Notes: generated by a model not told the origin, from the sequence alone. DNA of 64,000 nt from Mycobacterium botniense (GCF_010723305.1 NZ_BLKW01000004.1:1798001-1862000), one strand, 5' to 3'. Shown: positions 38,896 to 51,519, numbered from the stretch's first letter. Program-made: numbers and translations.

Positions 38896-38908
38896 CACGT
38901 CGCCCGAG

Positions 38909-40501
38909 TCATCGAAGCGGCTCACCCCAGTGCACTTGTTCGCGCAGCCGGCCCTTGAGAAGTTTGCCGCCGGCGTTGCGCGGCAGCGGTTCGCCGACCA
39001 CCGTGACGTATTGCGGGACTTTGAAATCGGCCAGTTGCCGGCGGCAATGCTCCAGCACTGCAGCCACGTCGATCTGCCGCTGGCCGCCGTAGAGCACCGC
39101 GCCGACCTTCTCACCCATGACCTCGTCGGGCACACCGAGCACGGCCGCGTCCGCCACACCCGGGGCGGCCAGCAGCACGGCTTCGACCTCGACGCTGGAT
39201 ATGTTCTCGCCGCCGCGGTTGATGATGTCCTTGAGCCGGTCGATGAGGTGCACCCGTCCCGCGTCGTCGACGCGGACAACGTCCCCGGTGTGCAGCCAGC
39301 CGTCGACGATTGTGGTGGCAGTGGCTTCCGGCCGGTTCCAGTAGCCGGCGGTGACGTTGGCGCCGCGCACCACCAGCTCACCCACACCGGCGTCGCCCCC
39401 CAACGGAACCACGCCCAGATCCACGGAGGGAACCGCGTAACCGACCGAGTCGGCGTGTTCGACGGCCTCGCCGTCGGGCAGCACCGTCATCAGCGACGCG
39501 GTCTCGGTCATGCCGTAGCCGTTGAAGACGGCGGCGTGCGTAAACGCGTTTTTCACCGACGTCACCAAGGACGGCGCGATCGGCGCGCCTCCGTAACCCA
39601 CCCAACGAACCCCGGAGAGGTCGGCGCCCGCAAAATCGTCGTGGCGCAGCAGCAAAGAGTACACCGCCGGAACGGTCACCAGCGACGAGATCCGCTCCTC
39701 GGGTAGCACGGCGATCAGTTTCGGCAGATCCAGTGCGGGCATGATCACCGATGTCCCGCCGACATAGGCGGAGACCAGCAGCTGCGAGTTACAGCCGGTC
39801 ACGTGAAACAGCGGAACCGAGATCAGCGTGCGGTACTGCTCACCCAGATCTCGTGGCTGCCCGAGACAGCGCAGCATGTTCTCCGCATTGGTCAAGAACG
39901 CCTCATGGGTCGTCGGCACGCCTTTGGGCCGTCCGGTGGTGCCCGAGGTGTAGAACAGCGCGGCAACGTCGCCGCGCTCAGCCGCGTCGTCCACATACGG
40001 CTCGCCATAAGGCAGCGGAGTGTCCGGAGCCAAATCCACGCGGGCACCGGCATCGCCAAGGATGAACTCGACCTCCGGTTGGGCGGATCGGGTATTGACC
40101 GGCACCGCAATGCCGCCGGCCATCACCGTGCCCCAGAACGCCAGCACCCAGTTGAGTCCCGCGCGATAGCGCACGCCGACACGCTCGCCCCGTGACAGGC
40201 CACCGGCGCGCAGTCCGCCGGCGACCCGGGCGGCGCGGTCCCACAACTGCCGGTAACTCAACCGCCCGGCACCGAGTTCGACCACGGCTTCGCTGTCCGG
40301 ACGCTGCCGGACTTGCTCGGAGAGCATCTCCACCAAGGTGGCCGGCAGCTGCTGGTAGTGCGGGATGCCGTGCACATCACGTGCTACTCCCGTCGCCGCG
40401 AAAGGGTTGTGGCTGCGCGGGATTCCGGTGACAAGAGTTCTGCCCGACGATGATGCGGGCTGGGCCCGCGCCGGAGCCGGGCGATCGGGCATCGCGGTCA
40501 T
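38909..40501 (-). CDS. Acyl-CoA synthetase (FadD family)
   Basis: A 530-residue AMP-forming acyl-CoA ligase: FYTSGTTGRPKG (~182-193), FNGYGMTETAS (~310-320), WLHTGDV and GRVHLIDRLKD, with the closing Lys in NAGGKLLKG. It lacks the FAAL insertion, so it should make acyl-CoA. The ATG at 40501 is supported by AGAGGAG five bases upstream; an in-frame GTG at 40516 is not. It is the first gene of a seven-gene run (FadD, carboxylase, SDR, SDR, kinase, FadE, FadE). Confidence 0.9.
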   Translation of the reverse strand: MTAMPDRPAPARAQPASSSGRTLVTGIPRSHNPFAATGVARDVHGIPHYQQLPATLVEMLSEQVRQRPDSEAVVELGAGRLSYRQLWDRAARVAGGLRAGGLSRGERVGVRYRAGLNWVLAFWGTVMAGGIAVPVNTRSAQPEVEFILGDAGARVDLAPDTPLPYGEPYVDDAAERGDVAALFYTSGTTGRPKGVPTTHEAFLTNAENMLRCLGQPRDLGEQYRTLISVPLFHVTGCNSQLLVSAYVGGTSVIMPALDLPKLIAVLPEERISSLVTVPAVYSLLLRHDDFAGADLSGVRWVGYGGAPIAPSLVTSVKNAFTHAAVFNGYGMTETASLMTVLPDGEAVEHADSVGYAVPSVDLGVVPLGGDAGVGELVVRGANVTAGYWNRPEATATTIVDGWLHTGDVVRVDDAGRVHLIDRLKDIINRGGENISSVEVEAVLLAAPGVADAAVLGVPDEVMGEKVGAVLYGGQRQIDVAAVLEHCRRQLADFKVPQYVTVVGEPLPRNAGGKLLKGRLREQVHWGEPLR

Positions 40502-40512
40502 TGCCGCTCCTC

Positions 40513-40960
40513 TCACTCCATCAACGTCGCAGCCAGCGTGCCGCCCAGCTCGTAGGCCCGCGCACGGATCGCGGCATCGAGTGCGCCGATCACTTCCAGC
40601 GCGTCGGCGGCCTTGGTCAAGGACAGCCCGGTGGCCACCTTGTCCACCGCGCTCACCGCGCCCACCGTGTCGTTATTGCCATGTACCCACAGACCGTAGG
40701 GCCGGCCGGCCACGTGATCCAGGCTCGGGTAGTACACGGTGTCGAAGAAGTGCTTGAGCGCGCCGGACATGTAACCGAGGTTGGCCGTCGTGCCGAACAG
40801 GTACCCGTCAGCGTGGAGCATGTCCGGCACGGTCGCCGCCAGCGCAGGTCGCACGACCACGTCGACACCATCGATCTCGGGGTCGTTCGCACCGGCCAGC
40901 ACGGCTTCGAGGAGTTCGCGGGTGGTCGGCGACGGGGTGTGGTGGACGACCAGCAGCGTT

Positions 40961-40968
<8 letters not shown>
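40513..40968 (-). CDS. Flavodoxin-like FMN protein (Rv2771c-like)
   Basis: A 151-residue protein with a flavodoxin/NAD(P)H-quinone-reductase fold: TLLVVHHTPSPTT is the phosphate-binding loop of FMN and 'FGTTANLGYMSGALKHFFD' the isoalloxazine loop (core GTTANLGYMSG). It matches Rv2771c in length and position. An electron-transfer or quinone-reducing role is likely. It overlaps the upstream membrane gene by eight bases and lies 11 bases before fadD, so dapB's neighbours and the acyl-CoA operon may be read together. Confidence 0.85.
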
Positions 40969-43256
<2,288 letters not shown>

Positions 43257-43354
43257 CTCGGAAGTGTATAAAATTATCTCCACGTTAGTTGCTGGCCGCT
43301 CGAACTTTCTTCAGACTGGGAGTGAATCTTTGATGGAGCCTGCCAGGAGCGGTC
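43257..43354. promoter_or_regulatory. aldR-ald divergent control region
   Basis: A 98-base gap between divergent regulator and target. It is AT-rich near 43265-43278 (GTGTATAAAATTATCT), where a promoter is likely, and carries AGGAG (43345-43349) five bases before the ald ATG. AldR sites are expected here from the M. tuberculosis system; I could not define them by eye. Confidence 0.55.
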
Positions 43355-44470
43355 ATGCGTGTCGGGATTCCGGCCGAAACCAAAAACAACGAATTCCGGG
43401 TGGCCATCACCCCGGCGGGCGCTGCTGAACTGACCCGGCGCGGCCACGAGGTACTCATCCAAGCCGGCGCCGGGGAAGGCTCGGCGATTGCCGACGGGGA
43501 TTTCAAGGCGGCGGGCGCCCAGCTGATCGGCAGCGCCGACGAGGTCTGGGCGGCAGCCGACCTGCTGCTCAAGGTCAAAGAGCCGACCCCGCTCGAATAC
43601 CGGCACATGCGCCGCGGCCAGACCCTGTTCGCCTTTTTGCACCTGGCCGCCTCGCGCACCTGCACCGAAGCGCTGCTGTCTTCCGGCGCAACGGCAATCG
43701 CGTATGAGACCGTGCAGACCGCGGACGGCTCCCTGCCGCTGCTGGCCCCGATGAGCGAGGTCGCCGGACGGTTGTCGGCTCAAGTCGGTGCATATCAGCT
43801 GATGCGCACCCAGGGCGGGCGCGGGGTGCTGATGGGCGGTGTGCCCGGCGTCGAACCGGCCGAGGTGGTCGTGATCGGCGGCGGCCGGGCCGGCTATAAC
43901 GCGGCCCGCACCGCCAGTGGGATGGGCGCGGCTGTCACGGTTTTGGACATCAACGTCAACAAACTGCGGGAACTCGACGCCGAGTTCGGCTGCCGAATCC
44001 GCACCTGTTACTCGTCGACGTACGAGCTCGAGAACGCTGTCAAAGGCGCCGACCTCGTCATCGGGGCAGTGCTGGTACCCGGTGCCCGAGCGCCCAAGGT
44101 GGTCGCGAATTCACTTGTCGCGGCTATGAAACCGGGCGCCGTGCTGGTGGACATCGCCATAGATCAGGGCGGCTGCTTTGAAGACTCGCGCCCGACCACC
44201 CACGACGACCCGACGTTCGCCGTGCATGACACCCTGTTCTACTGCGTGACGAATATGCCCAGCGCGGTGCCGAAAACCTCGACCTGGGCGTTGACCAACG
44301 CGACCATGCCGTACGTGATCAAGCTCGCCGATCACGGCTGGCGGGCGGCATGCCGGTCGGATCCGGCGCTGGCCAAAGGGCTTTCGACGCACGACGGTGC
44401 CCTACTGTCCGAGCAGGTGGCGGCCGACCTGGGTTTGCCGTTCACCGACCGCGCCAGTGTGCTGCGCTGA
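43355..44470 (+). CDS. ald: L-alanine dehydrogenase
   Basis: A 371-residue enzyme (371 in M. tuberculosis). It starts MRVGIPAETKNNEFRVAITP; substrate residues are in LLKVKEP (Lys ~74) and FLHLAA (His ~95), the NAD loop is VIGGGRAGYNAA (~173-184), and 'DIAIDQGGCFEDSRPTTHDD' carries the active Asp. It interconverts alanine and pyruvate/ammonia and also reduces glyoxylate. It is the secreted-like 40 kDa antigen of M. tuberculosis, where some vaccine strains carry a frameshift; here the frame is intact. Expression is probably controlled by AldR. Confidence 0.97.
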   Translation: MRVGIPAETKNNEFRVAITPAGAAELTRRGHEVLIQAGAGEGSAIADGDFKAAGAQLIGSADEVWAAADLLLKVKEPTPLEYRHMRRGQTLFAFLHLAASRTCTEALLSSGATAIAYETVQTADGSLPLLAPMSEVAGRLSAQVGAYQLMRTQGGRGVLMGGVPGVEPAEVVVIGGGRAGYNAARTASGMGAAVTVLDINVNKLRELDAEFGCRIRTCYSSTYELENAVKGADLVIGAVLVPGARAPKVVANSLVAAMKPGAVLVDIAIDQGGCFEDSRPTTHDDPTFAVHDTLFYCVTNMPSAVPKTSTWALTNATMPYVIKLADHGWRAACRSDPALAKGLSTHDGALLSEQVAADLGLPFTDRASVLR

Positions 44471-44495
44471 GCCGCGTTCGCCGGCATAACGCTGT

Positions 44496-44516
44496 GGCGG
44501 TTCCCGCCCCGATTTT
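44496..44516 (+). terminator. Candidate ald terminator
   Basis: GGCGG-TTC-CCGCC (44496-44508) forms a short perfect stem with a 3-base loop, followed shortly by TTTT (44513-44516). It lies 26 bases after the ald stop and before the converging nitronate monooxygenase gene. Confidence 0.45.
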
Positions 44517-44541
44517 CCGCCCTGACGTCACGCTGGGCGCA

Positions 44542-45564
44542 TCATGCGCCGCCGAGTTTCTTGACGATGTCTGCCGCTGGCCCCGGGCAGGCCGAGCGGT
44601 ACCCAGTTCCGGCCCACAAATTCGTCCCGTGCGGGTCATCCCGCGCGACCGCGGCCGCGCGGATCGGTGCCGTCATGTGGTTAACCTCCGGATAACCCAG
44701 CGGCGCAACGTCGTCGAGGAGACGGGTGAAGTCGTTTTCCAGACCACGCGCATACCGGCCCGAAAAGGCCCGGGTAACGACGGTGTTGCTGAATTGCGGG
44801 TTGCGCAGCGCGCTTCGATGCACGGAGTTGGTGCCCGCCTCGTCGGCCAATAGCAGTGCGGTGCCGACCTGGGCGGCCACCGCTCCTCTGTTCAATACGC
44901 CGGCGACGTCCTCCGGGGTACCCAGACCACCGGCCGCGATGAGCGGAACGTCATGAGTCGCAGCGATCCGGTCGAGCAGTTCACCCAATGATTCGGTGCC
45001 GGGTCTCATGTCGGGCGCGAACGTGCCGCGGTGTCCCCCGGCGCCCGGTCCCTGCACCACCAAGCCGTCCGCACCCGCTGCGATGGCCACGCCGGCCTCA
45101 TAAGCCGATGTCACCGTGATCAGCAGCACGATTCCCAGCGATCCCAGCCAGCGCAACACGTCCGGTGACGGGGCGCCGAAGGTGAAAGACACCACCTCGG
45201 GCCGAAGGTCGGCCACCACCTCGAGCTTGCGCGTCCAGCCGTCGTTGTCGCCGAAACGGGGCATCCCGACCTCGACGTCGTAGTGTTCGGCCACCTCATC
45301 GAGCGCCTCGGCGTAGTGCTCCAACTGCAGGTAGTCGGCCACGCTGGGTTGGGGCACGAACAAGTTGGCCCCAATCGGGCCCGTGGTCGCGGCGCGGGCG
45401 GCCGTGATGTCCTCGGCGAAACGCTCCGGGCTCAGATACCCGCCGGCCACGAAGCCAAGCCCGCCGGCATTGGAGACCGCGGCCGCCAGCTCCGGCGTAC
45501 CAGGACCGCCGGCCATCGGCGCCCCGACCACGGGCACCGCAAGATCCCAGAAGCCCAATACCAT
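44542..45564 (-). CDS. Nitronate monooxygenase family protein (Rv2781c-like)
   Basis: A 340-residue FMN TIM-barrel enzyme: VVGAPMAGGPGTPEL (~12-26), QGPGAGGHRG (~172-181) and AAGGLGTPEDV (~212-222), the FMN phosphate-binding turn. The family oxidises propionate-3-nitronate and other alkyl nitronates; members were formerly called 2-nitropropane dioxygenases. It matches Rv2781c. It starts four bases below the pepR stop, so it is in the same operon as pnp-pepR. Confidence 0.87.
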   Translation of the reverse strand: MVLGFWDLAVPVVGAPMAGGPGTPELAAAVSNAGGLGFVAGGYLSPERFAEDITAARAATTGPIGANLFVPQPSVADYLQLEHYAEALDEVAEHYDVEVGMPRFGDNDGWTRKLEVVADLRPEVVSFTFGAPSPDVLRWLGSLGIVLLITVTSAYEAGVAIAAGADGLVVQGPGAGGHRGTFAPDMRPGTESLGELLDRIAATHDVPLIAAGGLGTPEDVAGVLNRGAVAAQVGTALLLADEAGTNSVHRSALRNPQFSNTVVTRAFSGRYARGLENDFTRLLDDVAPLGYPEVNHMTAPIRAAAVARDDPHGTNLWAGTGYRSACPGPAADIVKKLGGA

Positions 45565-45568
45565 CGCG

Positions 45569-46914
45569 CTACCGTATCAACTCCCGAAGCTGTTGGGGCA
45601 ACGACCGTTTAGACTGATGCGGCCCGAGAACAGCAGCGCCGTAACGGTTGCTCAACACCCGACGCGCCACGGCGTTGACCTCTTGCACGGTGACCGCGTC
45701 GATCTGCTGCAAGGTCTGCTCGATACTGCGGTGCTCGCCATAATTCAGTTCGCTGCGGCCGATGCGGTTCATCCGTGAACTGGAGTCTTCCAGACCCAGC
45801 ACGAGCCCGCCGCGCAGTGAACCTTTGGCGATCCGGCACTCCTGCTCGGTGATCCCATCGCGTGCCACCGATTCCAGCACGTCGCTGATCACTCGCATCA
45901 CGTCGGCGAAACGCTCCGGCAAACACGCCGCATACACCGACAGCGCCCCACTGTCGGCGAAGATGTCCAACGACGAGTACACCGAATACGCCAGGCCGCG
46001 GCACTCTCGAACCTCTTGGAACAGCCGCGAACTCAACCCTCCACCCAGCGCGGTGTGCAGCACCGACAAAGCCCAGCGGTGCTGCCAGTGCCGCCCCGGT
46101 GTCCGCACCCCCAAGGACATGTGTGTCTGGTCGGCCTCCCGATTGAGCACCGCCAAGCCGGGCTGCCCGCCCACCCGTCCGGCGCCTTTGCGCGGTGCCA
46201 CCGGGCGCCGTCCCCGCACCAACCGCGGTCCGAAGTGTTCTTTCACCAGCGCGAGCACCTCGTCGTGATCGACATTGCCCGCCACCGCCACCACCATCCG
46301 CTCCGGCGTGTAGCGCCGCCGATGAAACGAGTGCAGTTGAGCCCGCGTCATGGTTGACACCGATTGCACGGTGCCGATCACCGGACGTCCCACCGGGTGC
46401 TCACCAAACAACGCCGCCAGGAACAGGTCGGCCAGCGCGTCTTCCGGGTCGTCGTCACGCATCGCGATCTCCTCGAGCACGACATCGCGTTCCAGCTCGA
46501 CATCGTCAGCTGCGCAACGACCGTTGAGCACCACATCGGCGACCAGATCGATGGCCAGCTCCAGATCGGCGTCCAGCACATGCGCGTAGTAACAGGTGTG
46601 TTCCTTGGCGGTGAACGCGTTCAGCTCACCGCCGACCGCGTCCATCGCCTGCGCGATGTCGACCGCCGTGCGGGTCGGGGTCGACTTGAACAGCAGGTGC
46701 TCCAGAAAGTGCGCGGCCCCGCCACTGTCGCACCCTCGTCGCGCGATCCCACCCCGACCCAGACGCCGACCGAGGCAGAATGCACGGCCGGCAGGTACTC
46801 GGTCACCACCCGCAAACCACCCGGCAATATGGTGCGCCGCAAAGCAGCGGCCGGCTCGACGCTGTGCCGGCCGCGCCGCAGGGCGCCCGACTTAGCTGCT
46901 GGCCGTCGCGGCAT
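45569..46914 (-). pseudogene. pepR: Zinc protease PepR (M16 family), frameshifted
   Basis: Two frames together encode an M16 peptidase of about 448 residues (PepR, Rv2782c, is 438). The N-terminal part ([10 protein letters not shown]... to RDEGATVAG) runs from 46914 to about 46720. The rest runs in another frame from there to 45569 and includes AMDAVGGELNAF, ERDVVLEEIAMRDDDPEDAL and LGGGLSSRLFQEV. The break falls in a run of four C (46717-46720) exactly where the zinc motif HFLEH should be read; one more base would restore AAHFLEHLLF. It is either a sequencing error or a recent mutation that removes the active site. The start overlaps the pnp stop. Confidence 0.88.
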
Positions 46915-49168
46915 CGGCTGGCGCGGCCTCACCCGTGGCGGAGTCTGCGTCGGCCGACTCGGGGACCAGAACCAACGAGATCTTGCCGCGTTTGTCGATA
47001 TCGGCGATTTCCACGCGCAGCTTATCGCCCACGTTGACGACGTCCTCGACCTTGGCGATGCGCTTGCCTTTGCCGAGTTTGGAGATGTGCACCAGACCGT
47101 CACGGCCCGGCAGCAGCGACACAAACGCACCGAAATCGGTTGTCTTGACAACAGTTCCGAGGTATCGCTCTCCGACCGTGGGCAGCTGCGGATTAGCGAT
47201 CGCGTTGATCCGGTCGATCGCGGCCTGCGCTGACGGCCCGTCTGTGGCTCCGACGTAGACGGTGCCGTCATCCTCGATGGAGATCTGCGCACCGGTCTCC
47301 TCGGTGATCGCGTTGATGATCTTGCCTTTGGGCCCGATCACCTCGCCGATCTTGTCCACCGGCACCTTGATCGTGGTGACCCGCGGCGCATATGGGCTCA
47401 TCTCGTCGGGTTTGTCGATCGCCTCCGCCATGACGTCCAAGATGGTCAGCCGGGCGTCCCGGGCCTGGGCGAGCGCCCCGGCGAGCACCTGCGAGGGGAT
47501 CCCGTCGAGCTTGGTGTCCAGCTGCAGGGCGGTGACGAAGTCACGGGTGCCGGCGACCTTGAAGTCCATGTCCCCGAACGCGTCCTCCGCACCCAGGATG
47601 TCGGTCAGCGTGACGAAGCGCCGCTCGATTCGTCCGTCGGGTAGCTCGACATCGTCGGAGACCAGGCCCATCGCGATCCCGGCCACCGGTGCTTTCAGCG
47701 GCACCCCGGCGTTGAGCAGCGCCAGCGTCGACGCGCACACCGAGCCCATCGATGTGGAGCCGTTGGAGCCCAGTGCCTCGGATACCTGCCGGATGGCGTA
47801 CGGGAACTCCTCCAGGCTGGGCAGCACCGGCACCAGCGCCCGTTCCGCCAGTGCGCCGTGCCCGATCTCACGCCGCTTGGGTGAGCCGATGCGACCGGTC
47901 TCCCCGGTGGAGAACGGCGGGAAGTTGTAGTGGTGCATGTAGCGCTTGGTGGTTTCCGGCCCCAACGAGTCGATCTGTTGGGCCATCTTGATCATGTCCA
48001 GTGTGGTCACACCCAGAATCTGTGTTTCGCCGCGTTCGAACAGCGCGCTGCCGTGGGCCCGCGGCACCACCGCGACCTCGGCCGACAACGCGCGGATGTC
48101 GGCGACACCGCGCCCGTCGATGCGGAAGTGGTCGGTGAGGATCCGCTGGCGCACCAGTTTTTTGGTCAGTGCGCGGAATGCCGCGCTGATCTCTTTCTCC
48201 CGGCCGGCGTAGGTGTCGGCAAGCCGCTCAAGCACCTGGGCCTTGATTTCGTCGGTGCGCTGGTTGCGCTCGGTCTTGCCGGCGATGGTCAGCGCGGCGG
48301 CCAGCTCGTCGGTAGCGATCGAGGAGACCGCGTAGTAGACATCGTCGCCGTAGTCGGGAAACAACGGGTACTCCCCGACCGGTTTGGCGGCCACATCGGC
48401 GAGTTCCTGCTGCGCGGCGCATAACGTGGCGATGAACGGTTTCGCGGCCTCCAGACCTTCGGCCACCACGGCTTCCGTCGGTGCCTGGGCGCCGTGCCCG
48501 ATGAGTTCGATGACGTTTTCGGTGGCCTCGGCTTCCACCATCATGATGGCGACGTCGGGTTCGCCCGCGCCGGCGGAGTTGATCACGCGACCGGCCACCA
48601 CCATGTCGAAGACTGCCCGCTCGAGCTGCTCGACCGTGGGGAACGCGACCCAGGTGCCGTCGATAAGCGCCACCCGCACCCCGCCGATAGGCCCGGAAAA
48701 CGGCAGACCGCCCAGCTGAGTGGAGATGGACGCGGCGTTAATCGCCAGCACGTCGTAGAGCTCGTTGGGATCCAGGCTCAGGATCGTCACCACGATCTGG
48801 ATCTCGTTACGCAGTCCCTCGACGAACGACGGGCGCAGCGGGCGGTCGATGAGCCGGCAGGTCAGGATTGCGTCATTGGACGGCCGGCCCTCGCGCCGGA
48901 AGAATGACCCGGGAATGCGGCCGGCCGCATACATGCGCTCCTCGACGTCAACCGTCAGGGGGAAGAAGTCGAACTGCTCCTTGGGGGTCTTGCCGACGGT
49001 GGTGGCTGACAGCAGCATGTTCTCGTCGTCAAGGTAGGCGACGGCCGAACCGGTGGCTTGCTGAGCCAGCCGCCCGGTCTCGAAACGGATGGTGCGGGTG
49101 CCGAAGCTCCCGTTGTCGATGACAGCGGTCGATTCGAACACGCCTTGGTCGATTTCAGCTACAGACAT
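46892..49168 (-). CDS. pnp: Polynucleotide phosphorylase / GpsI
   Basis: A 758-residue enzyme with two RNase PH domains (~1-230 and ~340-590, joined by a helical domain), then a KH domain with [18 protein letters not shown] (split at ~615-632) and an S1 domain with '[23 protein letters not shown]' (~680-702). An Ala/Asp-rich tail ends it. It degrades RNA from the 3' end using phosphate. ATG 49168 ([11 protein letters not shown]) is chosen against an upstream ATG by comparison with Rv2783c (752 residues). Its stop lies inside the start of pepR (23-base overlap). Confidence 0.97.
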   Translation of the reverse strand: MSVAEIDQGVFESTAVIDNGSFGTRTIRFETGRLAQQATGSAVAYLDDENMLLSATTVGKTPKEQFDFFPLTVDVEERMYAAGRIPGSFFRREGRPSNDAILTCRLIDRPLRPSFVEGLRNEIQIVVTILSLDPNELYDVLAINAASISTQLGGLPFSGPIGGVRVALIDGTWVAFPTVEQLERAVFDMVVAGRVINSAGAGEPDVAIMMVEAEATENVIELIGHGAQAPTEAVVAEGLEAAKPFIATLCAAQQELADVAAKPVGEYPLFPDYGDDVYYAVSSIATDELAAALTIAGKTERNQRTDEIKAQVLERLADTYAGREKEISAAFRALTKKLVRQRILTDHFRIDGRGVADIRALSAEVAVVPRAHGSALFERGETQILGVTTLDMIKMAQQIDSLGPETTKRYMHHYNFPPFSTGETGRIGSPKRREIGHGALAERALVPVLPSLEEFPYAIRQVSEALGSNGSTSMGSVCASTLALLNAGVPLKAPVAGIAMGLVSDDVELPDGRIERRFVTLTDILGAEDAFGDMDFKVAGTRDFVTALQLDTKLDGIPSQVLAGALAQARDARLTILDVMAEAIDKPDEMSPYAPRVTTIKVPVDKIGEVIGPKGKIINAITEETGAQISIEDDGTVYVGATDGPSAQAAIDRINAIANPQLPTVGERYLGTVVKTTDFGAFVSLLPGRDGLVHISKLGKGKRIAKVEDVVNVGDKLRVEIADIDKRGKISLVLVPESADADSATGEAAPADAATASS

Positions 49169-49534
49169 GGACGTCCGTGTGGCCTCTCTGGAGTTATTCA
49201 ACTATTTCGCGTGGTCACACACCCCTGAGGGTTCTCCAGGACAACCCGTAGCTCGAAGAACGCCGGCCTGGATGCGGCTACGGCCGTCGATCGAAGCGGC
49301 CGATCTACCCCGGTGCGGGGAGCCCGGCAGCCACTACCGAAGACCGCCCGATACAGACCTGGCCTTTCTCGTTGGTGGTCCCGTCGTGACCCGCTGGAAC
49401 GGCGCGCGGAGCTGCGCGAACCGCACCAGTGCTCTGGCCGAAGCGGCTCAGAACGCCACCACTCTACACGTCTACCTGGTGATCTCCGCCACGAATAGCA
49501 AGTCCGCTGCACGTTCCCCGGCGATCCTGCCCGG
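49169..49534. other. Intergenic region upstream of pnp, no gene seen
   Basis: A 366-base gap between lppU (same strand) and pnp. Open frames here are out-of-frame extensions of lppU. It probably holds the pnp promoter and leader. A weak hairpin, ACCC/GGGT around 49222-49233, lies near the pnp start and could relate to the RNase-dependent autocontrol known for pnp genes; this is speculative. Confidence 0.5.
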
Positions 49535-50038
49535 TTAGGCAACGTTCTCCACACATACCGCAAACCGCCGCTGGGTGTAGGCGTAGCCCACCCCGCTCGC
49601 GCACTGGTCGACGCTGACCGGCTCGGGGAGGTTCCGCAGAATCTGTGTGGCTCGCTGGCGATGCGGCACGGTGTGGTCGTTGCAGTCGACCCGCAACGGG
49701 TCGGCGTTGGTTGCCGGGTCCACACTCATACAGCCGCCGACCACCCAGTCGATGTCCAGGCATGCGGTGTTGCTCGTGTTGGTGAACATAGTGCGCATCG
49801 AGTACGACGAGTCCACGTCGGCCGGGCACTGCTCGCGGGTCGCGACCGTGGCCGCGACTCTGAAGGTGGACAGAGGGCTGCCGCACTGCACTTTGATGAC
49901 CTGCGGCCGTTCCGCGGTACCACCGAGCCGCAGACAATCGCCAACCGTTAGGTCTGCCCAGTCCGCCATCGACGAGCACCCGGTCAGTGCCCCGATGAGC
50001 GCGACTGCGGCGATCGCTGCCGCAGGCAAAGCCCGCAT
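49535..50038 (-). CDS. lppU: Lipoprotein LppU
   Basis: A 167-residue exported lipoprotein. The signal peptide MRALPAAAIAAVALIGALTGC has a clear lipobox LTGC with the acylated Cys at 21. The mature part has several Cys (VKVQC-like, REQCPAD, TACLDID, GGCMSV) that may form disulfides. It corresponds to Rv2784c; function unknown. It lies nine bases after rpsO and is probably co-transcribed with it. Confidence 0.9.
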   Translation of the reverse strand: MRALPAAAIAAVALIGALTGCSSMADWADLTVGDCLRLGGTAERPQVIKVQCGSPLSTFRVAATVATREQCPADVDSSYSMRTMFTNTSNTACLDIDWVVGGCMSVDPATNADPLRVDCNDHTVPHRQRATQILRNLPEPVSVDQCASGVGYAYTQRRFAVCVENVA

Positions 50039-50047
50039 CGCGGCAGG

Positions 50048-50317
50048 CTAGCGGCGCAGACCCAGCCGCTCGATGAGGGAGCGGTAGCGCTCCACATCGA
50101 TCTGGGCCACATACTTGAGCAGCCGCCGCCGCCGCCCCACCAGCAGCAGCAACCCGCGCCGGGAGTGATGGTCGTGCTTATGCACCTTGAGGTGCTCGGT
50201 CAGGTCCGCAATCCGCTTGGTCAGCAGCGCAACTTGCGCCTCCGGGGATCCGGTGTCGGTCTCATGCAGACCGTACGTTCGCAGGATTTCTTTCTTCTGC
50301 TCGGCTGTCAGCGCCAC
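50048..50317 (-). CDS. rpsO: 30S ribosomal protein S15
   Basis: An 89-residue S15 with the family core [20 protein letters not shown] and '[20 protein letters not shown]'. Two GTG codons lie in tandem (50320 and 50317). AAGGAG (50324-50329) is three bases from the first and six from the second, so the second ([12 protein letters not shown]) is the better start and matches the family length. S15 binds 16S rRNA in the small subunit platform and often represses its own mRNA. Confidence 0.97.
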   Translation of the reverse strand: MALTAEQKKEILRTYGLHETDTGSPEAQVALLTKRIADLTEHLKVHKHDHHSRRGLLLLVGRRRRLLKYVAQIDVERYRSLIERLGLRR

Positions 50318-50323
50318 CACTGT

Positions 50324-50329
50324 CTCCTT
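50324..50329 (-). promoter_or_regulatory. rpsO ribosome binding site
   Basis: AAGGAG on the minus strand; its spacing decides between the two tandem GTG starts of rpsO in favour of the one at 50317. Confidence 0.75.
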
Positions 50330-50471
50330 GGTCCGCGTCGTGAATTCGGTGCGGCCGCCGCGAACTGCAGCACGCCCGGTGTCGCGGGCAAGTCTAGCAA
50401 CCGGCCCGGCGAAGATGCGGCCCGCGTCGGCGGGGAACCAGCCGGGCCCATCGGTCGTGAACGCCGCAGGA

Positions 50472-51446
50472 TTAGCCGGCCGACAGCAACGCACGCGCCC
50501 GCTCCGTGTCGGCGGTCATCGCGGCGATCAGCGCTTCCACCGTGTCGAACTTGCGCTGTGACCGGATGCGTGCGACGAAATCCAGCGCCACATGCTGTCC
50601 GTAGAGGTCAGCGACGGTGTCCAGCACGTAGGCCTCCACGGTGCGGGTGCGTCCGGAAAAAGTGGGGTTGGTGCCGATGGAGACCGCGGCCCGGTAGCGT
50701 TCACCCGGCGCCACGGTTCCGGTCACCGGTCCGTGCCCCAGCACAGTGAACCAGGCGGCGTAGACACCGTCGGCCGGGATCGCCGAATACATCGGTGGCG
50801 CCACGTTGGCAGTGGGGAACCCCAGCGCAGTGCCCCGGCCGTCGCCGCGGACCACCACGCCCTCGACGCGGTGCGGGCGGCCCAGGGCCTCGGCGGCGGC
50901 TACCACGTCACCGGCATCCACGCACGATCGGATATAGGTCGAGGAGAACGTGACGATCTCGCTGTCGTGCCGCTCAGAGACCAGTGACATCGACTCCACC
51001 GCGAATCCGAAGCGCTCACCGGCCCGGCGCAGCGTCTCGACGGTGCCGGTGGCCTTTTTGCCGAAGGTGAAATTCTCCCCCACAACGACTTCCACCACGT
51101 GCAGACGCTCAACCAGCAGCTCATGGATGTAGCGCTCTGGGGTGAGCTTCATGAAATCGCTGGTGAACGGCATCACCAGGAACACATCGACACCCATCTG
51201 CTCGACCAGCTCGGCCCGGCGGGCCAGGGTCGTCAGCTGAGCCGGGTGACTGCCCGGGAAGACCACCTCCATCGGGTGCGGGTCAAACGTCATCAGCACC
51301 GTCGGCAGACCGCGCGTCCGGCCGGCCTTGACCGCGTGCGCGATCAGCTCGGCGTGTCCGCGGTGGACGCCGTCGAACACCCCGATAGTGACCACACACC
51401 GGCCCCAGTCCGTGGGGATCTCCTCTTGTCCCCGCCACCGTTGCAC
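50472..51446 (-). CDS. ribF: Bifunctional riboflavin kinase/FAD synthetase
   Basis: A 324-residue protein. The N-terminal FAD synthetase domain (~1-185) has [12 protein letters not shown] (~20-31, nucleotidyl-transfer HxGH motif) and SSTYIRSCV. The C-terminal flavokinase domain (~190-324) has [11 protein letters not shown] (~208-218) and GTNPTF. It makes FMN and FAD from riboflavin and so supplies ThyX, the FadE proteins and the reductases of this window. Start is GTG 51446. It corresponds to Rv2786c. Confidence 0.95.
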   Translation of the reverse strand: MQRWRGQEEIPTDWGRCVVTIGVFDGVHRGHAELIAHAVKAGRTRGLPTVLMTFDPHPMEVVFPGSHPAQLTTLARRAELVEQMGVDVFLVMPFTSDFMKLTPERYIHELLVERLHVVEVVVGENFTFGKKATGTVETLRRAGERFGFAVESMSLVSERHDSEIVTFSSTYIRSCVDAGDVVAAAEALGRPHRVEGVVVRGDGRGTALGFPTANVAPPMYSAIPADGVYAAWFTVLGHGPVTGTVAPGERYRAAVSIGTNPTFSGRTRTVEAYVLDTVADLYGQHVALDFVARIRSQRKFDTVEALIAAMTADTERARALLSAG

Positions 51447-51519
51447 AACCGCCAGCCTACGGCGCGCTGAGGCCTAGCCGGAGCCCCGGACTCGGTGATA
51501 GTTGCCTAGACTTCCCGGT

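Noticed and set aside
35710..39387. 1225-codon version of the carboxylase
   Set aside because: The first ~164 codons overlap fadD in another frame and resemble no carboxylase; the biotin carboxylase begins at MTLLIANRGE (38895).
49198..49725. 175-codon minus-strand frame near lppU
   Set aside because: It is an out-of-frame reading of lppU and the gap beside it; the lipobox frame is clearly the real one.
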